Of a DNA stretch of 64,000 nt, positions 25,138 to 36,085 are shown in pieces. The notes beneath the pieces are model-generated. The model searched no databases. It had not been told where the DNA came from and saw only the letters and a list, made by a program, of their open reading frames with translations. The stretch comes from Cerrena zonata (taxonomy: Eukaryota > Basidiomycota > Agaricomycetes > Polyporales > Cerrenaceae): contig JASBNA010000021.1 in the NCBI GenBank assembly GCA_038087015.1, forward strand, positions 186,001-250,000. The letters are read 5' to 3'. Both the position numbers and the translations under genes were made by a program. Each line of letters opens with the position of its first letter. The first letter of the stretch is position 1.

Positions 25138-28100
25138 ATGGTCCTCCAGGTCCTAGTCGTCATGTCAAGCTTCCCGGGAGCCACCACACTCGGTGGAGGC
25201 GTCATCGCAAAAGGGGAGGATGGAACGCGATGTATTGTGGCTGGGAAAGAATGTAAGCGCATATAAATTCTCCTTGAACAAGGATGAGCTATAATTAATG
25301 TTCTTCTTGAAGCTCTTCGTGTTTTGCAAATTCTGGATCATGGCGTGACTTCCAATAGTAGTTCCTCTGAACAGCGGACGGTCGTCGGACGTGGTGGTTC
25401 TCGAATCTTTCCTTCTCGAAACTTGTGGAGTGGAAGTGGTCTCAAAGTAGACAGTGTTGTCACTGATGCGGCCTGGGCTCATGGTTGTGCGTAGACCCTG
25501 GTTTCATGACATACATTTATTTGACAAAATTCGATTCAAGCGTTCAGCAATAAAGTCTTGACAAGTGCACGAAATGGCGAATTGATCATGTGGGATCTGC
25601 AGAAAGGTGGACCGTCGAAATTTGGTAAGACATCAGTATTTTTAGAGGTTGTTCGTTCGCTAAATCATGTAATAGAACGTCGAATACGCGATCACGCACG
25701 TACAATACATCAACTAGCGTGTTCGAAGATTTCGACGAGATACTGCTTCACTGCTTCTGCAGATGGCGATCTTCGCATATGGGTACTGTTTAGTCAGCTT
25801 GGAAGTGACACCCCATACTAAAACGATGCTATCAGGATCTAGGAAACTTGACGAGATCAATAATGCGGATACACCACCCTACATCCATTCGTTCTATCGC
25901 TGTCTCACCGGTATCGTGGCAACCTTTACAAGTAATAGTCGGATTGGATAATGGAAGTATATACCGGTATGGACATTCCCTTTGTCATATATATCACACC
26001 AAAGCTAATATTTCCGTAGGTGGGATGTCAACATGGGCCAAAGAGGACTACTGGATCGAATACCAGTAGCCCATACCAAAGCAGTTATGGCTCTAGAATG
26101 GACGCACCCTCATTACAGCACCAATTCGAAAGGCACCACAACAGGTCCCACTCAGACACCTTCTGCTTGGTATGGAGCTGTTGGTGCAGGCTTATTCGAC
26201 GATATAGGAGGATTCGGTGTAGTTGGTGGAAATACTAACCTTCCCCAACAACCTCCAGAGGGAGACACTCGGATGGGCTGGCTTGCAAGCGGAGGTTTGG
26301 ACCGTTGTGTGAAGGTATACAGTTAACCTCCTGTTAGCATTGGCGATTCTGATAATGCGTATTGGATGCATAGGTCTGGGAATTACACAATCAAACAACA
26401 CCGGCGTCGCATTCCAGAACACCAACCTATACCCTTCATACTTCATTCCCTGTTCGTCGCGTCATGTGGCGTCCAGGTTATGAATGCGAGCTTGCAGTAG
26501 TATCTAATGTTGAGTTCAGTACTAACAGTGGATCCTTGGACCCTGCCTCTCCACCTGAGTCAATGAGTCCCAATACAGGGGCAGTGCCATTACCTTCAAA
26601 CAATTTCGTAGACATTCCACGTACACCTGAAAGTCATACACCTACAAGCAAGGGTGAGATGGGAGACCAAATAGAGATCTGGGATGTAAGGCGTGGACAC
26701 ATCGCGAAATGGGCTGTACGTGGGTCAGGTGTCGATGGAGGGGTCACAGGTACGCCAAACCTATGCGGTATGTGGAATGCAACCATAATCTAATCTTCCT
26801 CGTGGTAGACATGACCTTTGGAGACTCGCATACGATGTGGGCGCAGCACTACTCGGGATCTTTCTCTCAGTTTGATCTTCGACAAATGTCGAAGCCTCTT
26901 GATGCTGTTACACGACAAGCTGCTACTTGGGATGCCACTGGGACACTTACATTTGTGGCTGATAAGCCGAGGCGGTGGGAGGTGCCATACGATGATATGT
27001 AAGTTTCTTTCTTTGAATAAAATCTGATTGTTCACCAGGATTTCCAGGACACCTGAAAGACGTCAGGTTATCTTAGATCGCAAAGGTAAAGTTAAGGCCC
27101 TTGGTGACAAGCCATATGTGCCCACGTCGCAAGCAGTTGGTATGCTTGCTGGTACTGATTTGCTGGAGGACGTCGACATCTTCGCCAGACTTGCGAAGGG
27201 GTATGTATTTGAAGGTCTCGAACGCGAACAAATATGCACCCATAATGCTGATGTACGTTTCAATTATACCTGACATATACGGTTAGCCTTATATGATTCT
27301 TAGGTTGCCCTGGATGCAGGAAAGGAGGAGGCAGCTCAGGCGTGGCTGCTTTTGCGCTCTCTACTGGGAGACGTTCGTCAACCACCATCTCCGACTGTGG
27401 ACTCTCTATCCCCACTGCCACTTGTCCCGCCTCATTTACCGCATTCCAATTCTGCCCCCGCTGGTGTGCCTACAACCGGACACAAATCTAACCAAACATC
27501 TATTTCCTTACCACCCCGTTCGATTTCGGTGGATAATGCCTTCCACTCAAGACATTCTTCCGAAAGTCCTGCTTCATCCTCCCGCCAATCACCAGAGAAA
27601 CCTTCTGCACCAAGTTCTGTTGCTGGTTACCTTTCACCTCAGCGAATCACACCTGTCTCTTCTGCAACGTCTTCACCTCACCGACCTCCTTCAATTCTTC
27701 CTCCTATACCATCATCGATATATAATCGCCGCCCTTCCAATTCTGGTTTACCCGGACTCAGTCCCACCACTTCAATACCTCAGAAACGACCACGTCTATA
27801 CTCTTCGTACTCTTATGCTAATGGAAAGAGACCTCTGCATGGTGCTCAGAGCGAGAGCCCGAGCGATATGAGTATCAGAAGTGGTGCATTGAAACACGTC
27901 GGAGATGGCGCTCTGAGTGATTCGGATGACGAGCTCGAAGAACAAGGCGTGGTTGGGGGGATCGACGATGATTCTGATGACGAAAACGTCTTTCAAGAAA
28001 GTAATCAGTCGGATCGCGGGAGTATTCATGGGCCTGGGCATCATGGAGAAGTTTCCTCTACCTTTCGCTCTTCCGTCTCTCCTTACCTATATCCTCGGAC

Positions 28101-29849
28101 CTCCTCTTCCGGATCACATGGACACCTTCACCTCAATCCAAATCCCAGCCCTCTGTCTCGTGTAGCTGTTCAGCAAACTTGGACAGACGACGAAATCGAT
28201 AGGGATGACGGAAATTCCCCTTCTCCCGCTTCTTCAGAGTCAGAAGACTCCGATTATGAACGAAGCGATGAATTTGAAAGTCTGAGTACCGCCGGATCCA
28301 AGGGAAGGAGAGGCAAGATGATATCACGACGCTCATCGAGATCGAGTCGACATACTGGCAAGACACGCAGTCGTAGTTCTACCATGGCATCTCTTGCGGC
28401 TTCTCAACCGATACTGCAAACACCGAAACCGACATCCTTGATCATCCAAACACCTAAACTCACTAAGCAAGACTCTCAAAGTAGCATTCGAACAGTAACA
28501 GCGGTGAACTCTCCCTTCGGAGAGGACACACGAGAAGGCTCCGGGCTTTATCGTGATGACACCATACGAGATCTTTCGGGTTCATACACTTTTGGAAGGC
28601 CAGGTCCTGTACAAGCGCAATCGTATCTTCACCACAAACGAATACGCTCTGCTATATCGGCCGAGTTTTCTATCGGTGATCTGCGAGATAGAGATAGTCG
28701 ACCAACTTCCGTGGACAAGGTATCTGGAGTGGTACCACAGAGACGGTCTACTAGTGTCACCAAAGAACAAGTCGACGATATAGAACAACGTGTTCGTGAC
28801 ATTGGGTGGGAGGCGTTACGCGAGACATTGGATGTTTTTGCCGATGAGGTATGTTGAGAGTAATTGTTCTTGTTCTTTCCACACTGATGGTCTTATTTTA
28901 GGGCGATGTCCAAATGTGTACCCTTCTTTCTTTGGTGGCTGGCGAGGAGCTCAAAATAAGCAGATCACGTTTGGTGCGATTCTTGGAATCCTATATCGGT
29001 ACGTCACGTCAATCATCCTTCGGCAACATACAATGCTGACTGAACATAATAGAAATTCTGGCTCGACTTCGCCTTCACAGTTGTGCAGCATATCTCCGAA
29101 AGTTTTCCTCAGCCGAAGAGGTCCGAAACACGACTTCAGTATGTGAAACATTGTCTTGCCTACGTGTCTGATATCTGTAACTGACATTGATCGCCGTTTT
29201 CTAGCTGGAGACCACGTTATATACATCATGTGGACGTTGTCGTAAACCTATCCTGCTCCCTTCTGCCGGTACAGTGTTGACGACTACGCCAACAAATGCA
29301 ACCTCGCCGAACCAGAAGGCGAAATTGACATTAGATCCTAAACCGCCATCGAAACCGGCAGGCAACTATGCTTACTGCTTAGGGTGCAAACAAAGCTCCA
29401 CCAAGTGCTCAATATGGTACGCCGTCATCTTCCCTTTCTTTGGTATAAATACTTATAGTTGATATAGTCATTTGCCTGTGCGAGCTATGCTTTTCAAGTG
29501 CACAGTCTGTATGCACGGAGGGCATCAAGGGTGCTACAAGATGTACTACTTGCGTAGACCAGTAGTCAACATCAAGTCGCAACAACCGGTTACGCCGCCC
29601 CAACAAGCGAACATGGCGCCGTCAACGCCGTCTCTTCAAGCCAGGTCTATCCCACGTGGGCGGACGCTTTCAAAAGTGGATGATGCCTCAGACGATAGTG
29701 TCAGTGCAAGTGGTAAAGATGGTGCAAGTGAGGTCAGCGAGCCTGTCGGGGGTGGAGGGGTTCGGTCTAAAGATCCTATGGCTATCTTGGGTCGACCGTG
29801 TGCAGCAGGGTGCGGACATTATTGTTGGGCTACTAGTGATGTTTCGTAG
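25138..29849 (+). CDS. WDR24/Rtc1-type subunit of the GATOR2 (SEA) complex
   Basis: WD40 plus RING protein on vacuolar/lysosomal membranes, part of the complex that relieves GATOR1 and so activates TORC1 when amino acids are present. The N-terminal propeller is spread over many exons: CIVAGKESLRVLQILDHG, KVLTSARNGELIMWDLQKG, ISTRYCFTASADGDLRIWDL, VIVGLDNGSIYRWDVNMGQ, GWLASGGLDRCVKVWELHNQ and GDQIEIWDVRRGHIAKWAV. A Ser-rich disordered insert of about 500 residues (27.4-28.86 kb) follows. The C-terminus has a helical part, then zinc-finger/RING cysteines: CGRCRKPILLP, YCLGCKQSSTKCSICHLPV, FKCTVCMHGGHQGCYKMYYL, and a final CAAGCGHYCW. Roughly 1,350 residues. The start is uncertain: the conserved frame opens at ATG 25138 or 25162, while an attractive N-terminus beginning at 25035 lies in another frame. 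Confidence 0.9.
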
Positions 29850-30054
29850 AGAGTATTCTTCCGTTTAAGGTTTTTGTATTATTGTATAATATTATAATCC
29901 CCATGTAGATATTCGTCCGCAACATACAGTGTAGTTTCATAACAATACGGCCGCTTGAACTCAACGCCAAGAGCTACATTCCACATACAAAGAACAATGT
30001 ACTTTCGGAACACAGGGTGTGATATAGATACTAGGCACAACGATAATGCAAGGA

Positions 30055-31196
30055 TCACTCATCGTCATCACTTTCGAACTCAATGGCTTGATACTTGCGG
30101 GCCTTTTTGTTGGGGTTGGCAAGTGAAGCACCCTTGGGCGGTCGTGGCAGACGGGGTTTCTCTGTCCATTAGGTGTAAAATTCGCATTGTGATATAAAAC
30201 CAAGATGAAACGTGCGCACTAGCTTGAGAAGCCAAACCCTGAGTGGAATTTTGGACAACGTTTACACTCGATTTCTTCTTTTCCAGTGCAAGCTTACTTT
30301 CCAAGTCTTTGATCTTCTCGTTCGCTTGTGTTTCAGGTGAGTGTCACCGTTCTGCCTAACGATGTACGCTTCGCTGGCTTAGGAGGTGATTCAGGGTCGA
30401 TTCGGTGTTTACTCGCTAAATATGAATGACGTAGGTCGGTCATCGAGATTCGGAAAGTCTATATCACCATATCACACTCACATGTTGCAATAGGGCTAGT
30501 CCGTCTAATGGTAGACGTGTTAACGATTGAGGGCATGTCGTCTGAAGAGTTCATACGACATTTTCTTGGTTGCGCCTGCATAGCAATCTGCCGAAAGTAA
30601 TGATCACATTCGAATCGCAGTTGCAGACCACCGAAACATACATACTTCAGAGAATACTCTAGTAGCATAAGAAGCTGCTTCTTGAGCCGTTAGCTCTGTC
30701 AATGGCACCCGTATCGGGTTCTTGGCTGTTGGGCCTAGAGTGAGCTGAACAGTCTGTCAACAGCCTGAACGCTACAGAACTACGTCGCGGGACGAAAGAA
30801 GCTATACCTACGTTTATACTAGTTCCCCTTTCGGGATTCCAGTCGCCAACCTGCAGATCACCTTGCACAATTGCCTGTGCGAGCTTCTCAGCGAACGACT
30901 CCATGACAAAGGAGGATGCTGCATTTCCCTGGAGAACAAAGAGAACCTTGAGTAAGCTGTTATGACATTCATGTTGCTGATGAAACACTGCGCACAACAA
31001 ATTGCTGGATGTCCTTTTCGGTCCATTTACCTTTCCACCATCGTCCGTCGGGTCCTGTCAGACCGAGGTGGACATCCCAACTCAGTTGCCCAACTGAGGA
31101 AATCACGACGAATTTATGCGCCCCTTGATAGATGAGCTGAATTAGCTCGTCCAACGCTGCGAAATGTGACAATGTGTCCTGTTCTGAGGAGCTCAT
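30055..31196 (-). CDS. PAXX-like (XRCC4 superfamily) NHEJ factor, putative
   Basis: The spliced product resembles human PAXX in layout. It has a head domain with LSWDVHLGLTGPDGRWWKGK then WTEKDIQQFV, and later SINLTLGPTAKNPIRVPLTE then LTAQEAASYATRVF. PAXX has a comparable beta-strand, tryptophan and helix order. A helical segment follows (EKIKDLESKLALEKKK), then a basic tail ending GASLANPNKKARKYQAIEFE and SDDDE. That tail parallels the Asn-Pro, Lys-rich, Phe-Asp/Glu Ku-binding motif at the PAXX C-terminus. PAXX family proteins bind Ku at DNA ends during non-homologous end joining. Exons join at about 31001, 30770 and 30660; the stretch 30305-30490 is unresolved, because the simplest reading meets a TGA before the coiled-coil exon. 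About 290 residues. The assignment rests on motif order and the tail; overall identity is low. Confidence 0.55.
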
Positions 31197-31453
31197 GGTC
31201 AGCACGTAGAATTTGAAACACTTGGCCCGGTGCTGTTTCGAGTTGGTAATTTGAATGTTCCGCCATTCGCGTAGCGACTGAGTCCGGCCCTTTAGGCTTT
31301 AGGCGGCGGGCAATGAGGCTCGGGAGGACGCGATCACGTGGCGGTGTCCTACCCCGCCTTATAAAGGCGGCGGACTTGGACGAGACGGGGTTGATATACC
31401 CATGCCACTTTCCTACCGCCACGTTTCTTAACATATTTTTCAGCACCATAATA

Positions 31454-32852
31454 ATGAGTCTAGTAAGTCCCCAGGAGTTTCTTTCCTATTAACGTTGTCT
31501 AATCTCGAAAATCTTAGGATCCTGTTATGATCCATAATTCCACTTCGCAGCAGGGAATTCCACCAGAATTAATCCTCGAGATACTTGACTGGCTCAGTGA
31601 CAATCAGAATGCTCTCTCATCTTGCTCTCTTGTATCCCATGCTTGGCATTCGATGTCTTGCTCTCGTCTATTCCGAAACATTACACTCAGCCTTCGCTGC
31701 GGGGACAGCCGCTTAACAGACTTCCGGCGTTTTCTCAGCCAGGACAGCACCATTCCAATGTACATACGTTCACTCCGATTGCAATGCGCGGTCGATGAGG
31801 AGTTCAAGAGAGTTAGGCCCACTCTGTCGGTGGATGACGTCGCTTCCCTTCTGGCAACTGTACCTCGCCTTTCTGAACTCGAGATTGCCCAAGTGGTACT
31901 TCAGCCCTCGCAAGACTATGATGCATTACCAATCGGTACAGCCCAGCTGGGCAAGCTTACGCTATATCGCTTGAACGATACGCCCACTTTCTCAGCTGTT
32001 CCGGATGCCATTAGCTGGCTCCAATTACTCTCTCTTTTCTCACACATCAAATACTTCAAATCTTTCATGAACCGTCTGTTGCCGTCCGCAGGCAGCTTGT
32101 CCAAAAAATCGCCTCCGGAAATTGATCCGCGCATGTTATCCTTCCTGCAGGTTGACTGTTTAGAAATGCAAGGCCTCGTGCCTGCGTTTGTAGATAAAGT
32201 TATCACCAATGCTCTTGCAGACAATGTCCAAATCCGGACGTTGCATCTTCAAACATCTTGCGACTTCTTGGATCGACTCGAATGTGTTGGACCTATACTC
32301 TCGAAGTCTGGTCCGTTTATTCGTAGCATTCGCATCGACGTACGGGATACCATGTGCGCACCTACATCGGATTTTCATTTGAGTGCTAGTTCGTAATTTC
32401 ATTTCCTTATCTATTATTATGAACTGACATTCCCGAATTTGTTAACAGTCATGGCTCGTTGGGGACATCTGCAGCTCTCCAAATGTGACAATCTAGAGTC
32501 CCTCCATCTCACTTTACTCCTCATCGAAGGCAAGGCCACCACAGCCATGAGCCTCCAGGCGTGTGTGCAGATCCTCGCTCGCACGCCGAAGTCCATGCGT
32601 CACCTTCGTTTCACGCTCAAACATGTCCCCCGTGATGTTCTTGACAGTACCAAAATCTGTTCCAGCTCGAAACAGTTCTTTTGGGACTACATGGAGCGAA
32701 TTGAGGACATATTCCCGAAGTTGGAGTACATCTCTTTCGATGCGATCCAAGGCCAAGGGGAGCCTTGTCCTTTCCCTGACGAAATCACGAAGATGGTGAA
32801 GGACAACCTTCCCAGCTTAGATGAACGTGGGCTGTTGAAGATTAAAATGTAG
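31454..32852 (+). CDS. F-box protein
   Basis: Likely SCF ubiquitin-ligase substrate receptor. The F-box is at residues 10-55: GIPPELILEILDWLSDNQNA followed by SSCSLVSHAWHSMSCSRLFR, with the usual Pro-Pro-Glu-Leu start and Cys-Ser-Leu-Val-Ser core that binds Skp1. Leucine-rich segments follow (VDDVASLLATVPRLSELEIA; ADNVQIRTLHLQ), consistent with LRR-like repeats common in agaricomycete F-box expansions. A nine-base first exon (ATG AGT CTA) splices to 31518; a second intron lies near 32388-32449. The alternative start at 31527 would lack that exon. The C-terminus ends ERGLLKIKM, about 430 residues. Substrate unknown. Its 5' side is divergent with the PAXX-like gene, 257 bp apart. Confidence 0.87.
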
Positions 32853-33665
32853 CTCTAGGTCATCATAGATCGCTCTTCGTACGGTTATTTTTTCTGTTTC
32901 ATCGCATGCATTCCTTTAGCTCATATTCTGTACTTGTAGTTTGCAGCCAACTTCCCTGCCTCTCCTTCGTAGACCATTACCCAATTCCCCTATAATCCAC
33001 ATAATGTGTCGTTCGTTATCCTTACTCCCATAATTTGCGTTTTACTGCATTATACACGGGTAGTATACGCATCCGTATCCCTACCGAGCCTTATAGTACT
33101 GTACACCTCCATTATCTCCGCTCAGTATTCAGTAGTATCTATTGTAGTTACGTCTTTGCATAATGACAATCGTGTTGACCACGGTTCATATTTGTCCTTT
33201 AAGTTCTCATGTATCTGACTATAACTAAAGTATCTTGAGCTATTACGAGGACTTGTCTTGAATTTTGGTCCCTTGTGGTACGGTTGTCCATACCTAAGTA
33301 TACTACTGGAATTTGTTCCGAATTCAAATTCTGCGACGTGTGCTACTCCCCTCATAACATTCCTAAGCTGCATCTCATAAGGAAGGCCATTATGGGTGTT
33401 CCCATCGAAATATACCAACCTCTACTTTCTTCCTCCTGAGTTTTGGAAACCCGTCAGTCTCAATTTGCTAGTAGTCGAAATGTTCGGAATCGAGGGAATG
33501 AATCGCTCGAAAGTAAATTGTCAAGTTGTTCGGCATCGTTGTCGAAGTGCTTTTCGGCCCCTCCATGTGTAGAGATGTATGGCGTAAAACTAACGGCCGA
33601 AAATGTTTTTGAAACTAGAAATCCAACAAATCAGTATTAATACTAGAAAGAAACTAAAGACTAAA
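32853..33665. other. Intergenic, no gene seen
   Basis: Pyrimidine-rich and AT-rich sequence after the F-box gene. The frames at 33006-33218 (plus) and 33122-33418 (minus) show no recognised motif. Confidence 0.4.
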
Positions 33666-33925
33666 TTAACGTTGTAGTGACCCTTCAAGGAAAGATGTTT
33701 CGCTGATATAACCGTTGAGTATGTTGAGTTCCTCAAGAGAGTGGCTGCAATGGTGGAGCAATGCCAAAATCTCTTGAAATATAGAACCAACATGCCCATA
33801 GTTGAAAGCGATCAGAATGTGTTTCAGGGAAGCAATAAAAGGTCCAGCCTTGATGAAGTGATCCAGAATTGTGGACGGATGATGATCAAACGAAATTGCT
33901 AAACTTTGTAAGGAGCATCGTGTTC
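33666..33925 (-). pseudogene. F-box/LRR-type gene fragment
   Basis: On the minus strand, an open segment reads CSLQSLAISFDHHPSTILDH, then FIKAGPFIASLKHILIAFNY, GSIFQEILALLHHCSHSLEE and LNILNGYISE. This is the leucine-rich repeat style of agaricomycete F-box proteins, but no F-box, no clear start and no downstream continuation is present. Its frame runs into the opposite-strand LEA-like gene, so the similarity appears to stop near 33925. It is probably a relic. Confidence 0.5.
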
Positions 33926-33940
33926 GATTGAATTGAAGAT

Positions 33941-34204
33941 GTGGAGAACTCCGCTTCCCAGACATTGAACGATGCTAGCCGTAAGGCAGAGCAGGCCTAC
34001 ACCGATGCCAAAAGTGCCGCTACCCACACGTACCAGGATGCTGTTCACAAGGTGGAGGAGACCAAGCAAAACTGGGGCCAGTGGTTAGTAGGAAGCTGGT
34101 TCGGTTACGGAGAATCGAAAGCCGAGGAGGCTAAGAAGGAGGGCGCTGAAAAGGTTGCAGAAGGCGCGGCCAGGGTAGAGAAAGAGGCACAGAAGAAGAC
34201 GTAA
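33941..34204 (+). pseudogene. LEA-like amphipathic-helix protein, 5' end missing
   Basis: An open segment of 87 codons reads ASQTLNDASRKAEQAYTDAK, then a Trp-containing middle (NWGQWLVGSWFGYGESKAEE) and a Lys/Glu/Ala-rich end (GAARVEKEAQKKT). The 11-residue-like Ala/Lys/Glu periodicity is that of LEA/hydrophilin stress proteins. There is no ATG in frame: a TGA lies at 33929-33931, and no plausible first exon with a GT donor is seen in the preceding bases. The preceding DNA resembles an F-box relic on the other strand. Either the 5' part was lost by rearrangement, or a distant first exon was missed. Confidence 0.55.
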
Positions 34205-34688
34205 CAGACTCGGAAGATATTAGACAGGTTGAAAAAAGCACTTCGGTTTCCTTGTATTATTTCGCATCGTTTTATCCACATGCCACACATTGTATACGTC
34301 AGATATATGTAGTAAAGATAAAGCAGTAACTTGAATTGTTCGTTATTCTGCGTGGGTCGCGGCTGCCAAGTCACAAGTGTCAGTGGTTATTTACCTATGT
34401 TTGGCAGGGACCTTCAACTTATTTCCCTTTTCGGTATCCCCAGTCTTACGACTCTTACCCCGAATTTTTGGCCAAGTTACCTGAGCACGCCCTACGTATT
34501 CAACTACACATCTATTCTTGAAAAGCCATAATTACGACCAGCTTTTTCTCAATTTATCGGGCTGTCCCAGAGCAGACCCTCCGTGACCAATACGGCAAGG
34601 CTATGGCGGCTTGCTTCCGAGTCCGCTCTTAAAAAGTCCCTGCTTCTCTTATCATCCTCTTCTCATACTCCTATTATCCCGAGTCACG
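34205..34688. other. Intergenic, no gene seen
   Basis: Between the LEA-like segment and the MYND gene. It holds presumed 3' and promoter sequence; no recognised motif. Confidence 0.4.
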
Positions 34689-36009
34689 ATGTGCCACAAA
34701 ATATCCCAAATCCATCTTCCGATGCAAGCTCTCAGCGAATGTGACGCTTGTAACAAGAAACCTGGAAACAGTTTATGTTCTTGCGGAGAAGTAAGTTGTC
34801 TAGCTTCATGAAGAGTATAATGTCATTTCTAAATTCTTCGTTTCAACAGCGAGCGTACTGCTCTGAAACATGTCAGAATGCAGATTGGAAGGAACACAAG
34901 ACAAAATGCGGTAACTACTTACTTCCACTATCCCCCCTATTTGACAAACACTAAGTAAGAGAACGCGTCCAACAGGGAAACCCGACCAAATCAGTTTAGA
35001 AAGGTTCTACCCATTTCTAGCCTGGATGTTCTACGTACCGTATGTCGTGCCGAGAACAAAGCCCATGCACCCAGCCATGATATACAAGATCTCGAACGAC
35101 GCAAATCCCAATGTGCCTGCAATGAAACTCCCTGATGGCTCGTGGGCCCAGCTGGTCGTTATCGATGATACTACAGCCCCTAGGAATATCCTTGATTTCA
35201 ATCTCATGAAGTGGTTCCCACTTGCCCAGAGTTCAAGGATTGCAATGAAATTGGAGCGCAGAATCCAGGCAAGCGGATATTTGTTGCCTATCCTCACTGC
35301 AGTTGCGACGTCCATTCTTGCGGAAATGTACACGACTACGTCTACACCAGCTGGAGAGGCTACTTCTTCTGGACGAAGCATTAGACTTACCTACAATTCG
35401 ATGCCTATCAGTGATTTCGGGATTGCCGCAGGGTCCGTCGACATCCATGATCAAGACTGCTTAGCTTTCTGCAAGACTTCTGATAGTACTATATCCAAAA
35501 GTCAGGACCCAGACGATCATTATTGGATATACTTCACCACAGTCTCAGGCGAAGAGGTCATTTTAGACTTCGGTCTATTCCCTTTCAACGAGTGTCAGGT
35601 CGTCAATACCGACGCTTACCTCTTTCCTGGCATGTCTACATCGCAAGCCAAACTGGGATGGTGTCCTGCGTACATCATAGGTCCCGATGATGCACAGGAC
35701 AAGATGCCCGTCTCACGAACGGAACGGAAGCGACTCTCCATGCTTCGGAATCCTGATTTGCACAAGGCGGTAAAGCTCTTTGACGATATCCACCACCGAC
35801 GCTACAATGCCGCGAAGACGGAAGACATTGACCCTGTTTACGACTTTATGGAAACACTCTCCGGGAGGTCTATGAGTGAGGTCGAAAAGGCTGTGTGTAA
35901 GGAGATGCTGCCGCACTACTTCTACTCGATGCATTACGTTCTCTGCCCTCGCAACCAAGAATGGAAAAGATTCCCACAGGAACCTGAGCTAGGTTTTGAT
36001 ACAGCATAA
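34689..36009 (+). CDS. MYND zinc-finger protein
   Basis: The N-terminal MYND finger (about residues 15-55) has ligands Cys in ECDACNKK, LCSCGERAYCSETC and ADWKEHKTKC, spacing C-x2-C-x8-C-x-C-x5-C-x3-C-x7-H-x3-C. MYND fingers bind proline-rich peptides in protein-protein contacts. The rest (from ERFYPFLAWMFYVPYV) is an agaricomycete-type region of some 340 residues without a catalytic motif I recognise; no SET domain is visible. Exons join at introns near 34791-34851 and 34911-34974. The upstream ATG at 34689 adds eleven residues to the alternative at 34722. The C-terminus ends ELGFDTA. Such proteins are multicopy in mushrooms. No function beyond binding can be given. Confidence 0.85.
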
Positions 36010-36085
36010 ATTTTACTCTTCGACGTTGTACAGAGCCGACCCTCGAGTCGCGATAACGAGTACATGTTCACTGTTAATATACACC

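Noticed and set aside
30494..30535. GTCCGTCTAATGGTAGACG, resembling a tRNA D-arm
   Set aside because: No B box or acceptor stem follows, and it lies in an exon of the PAXX-like gene.
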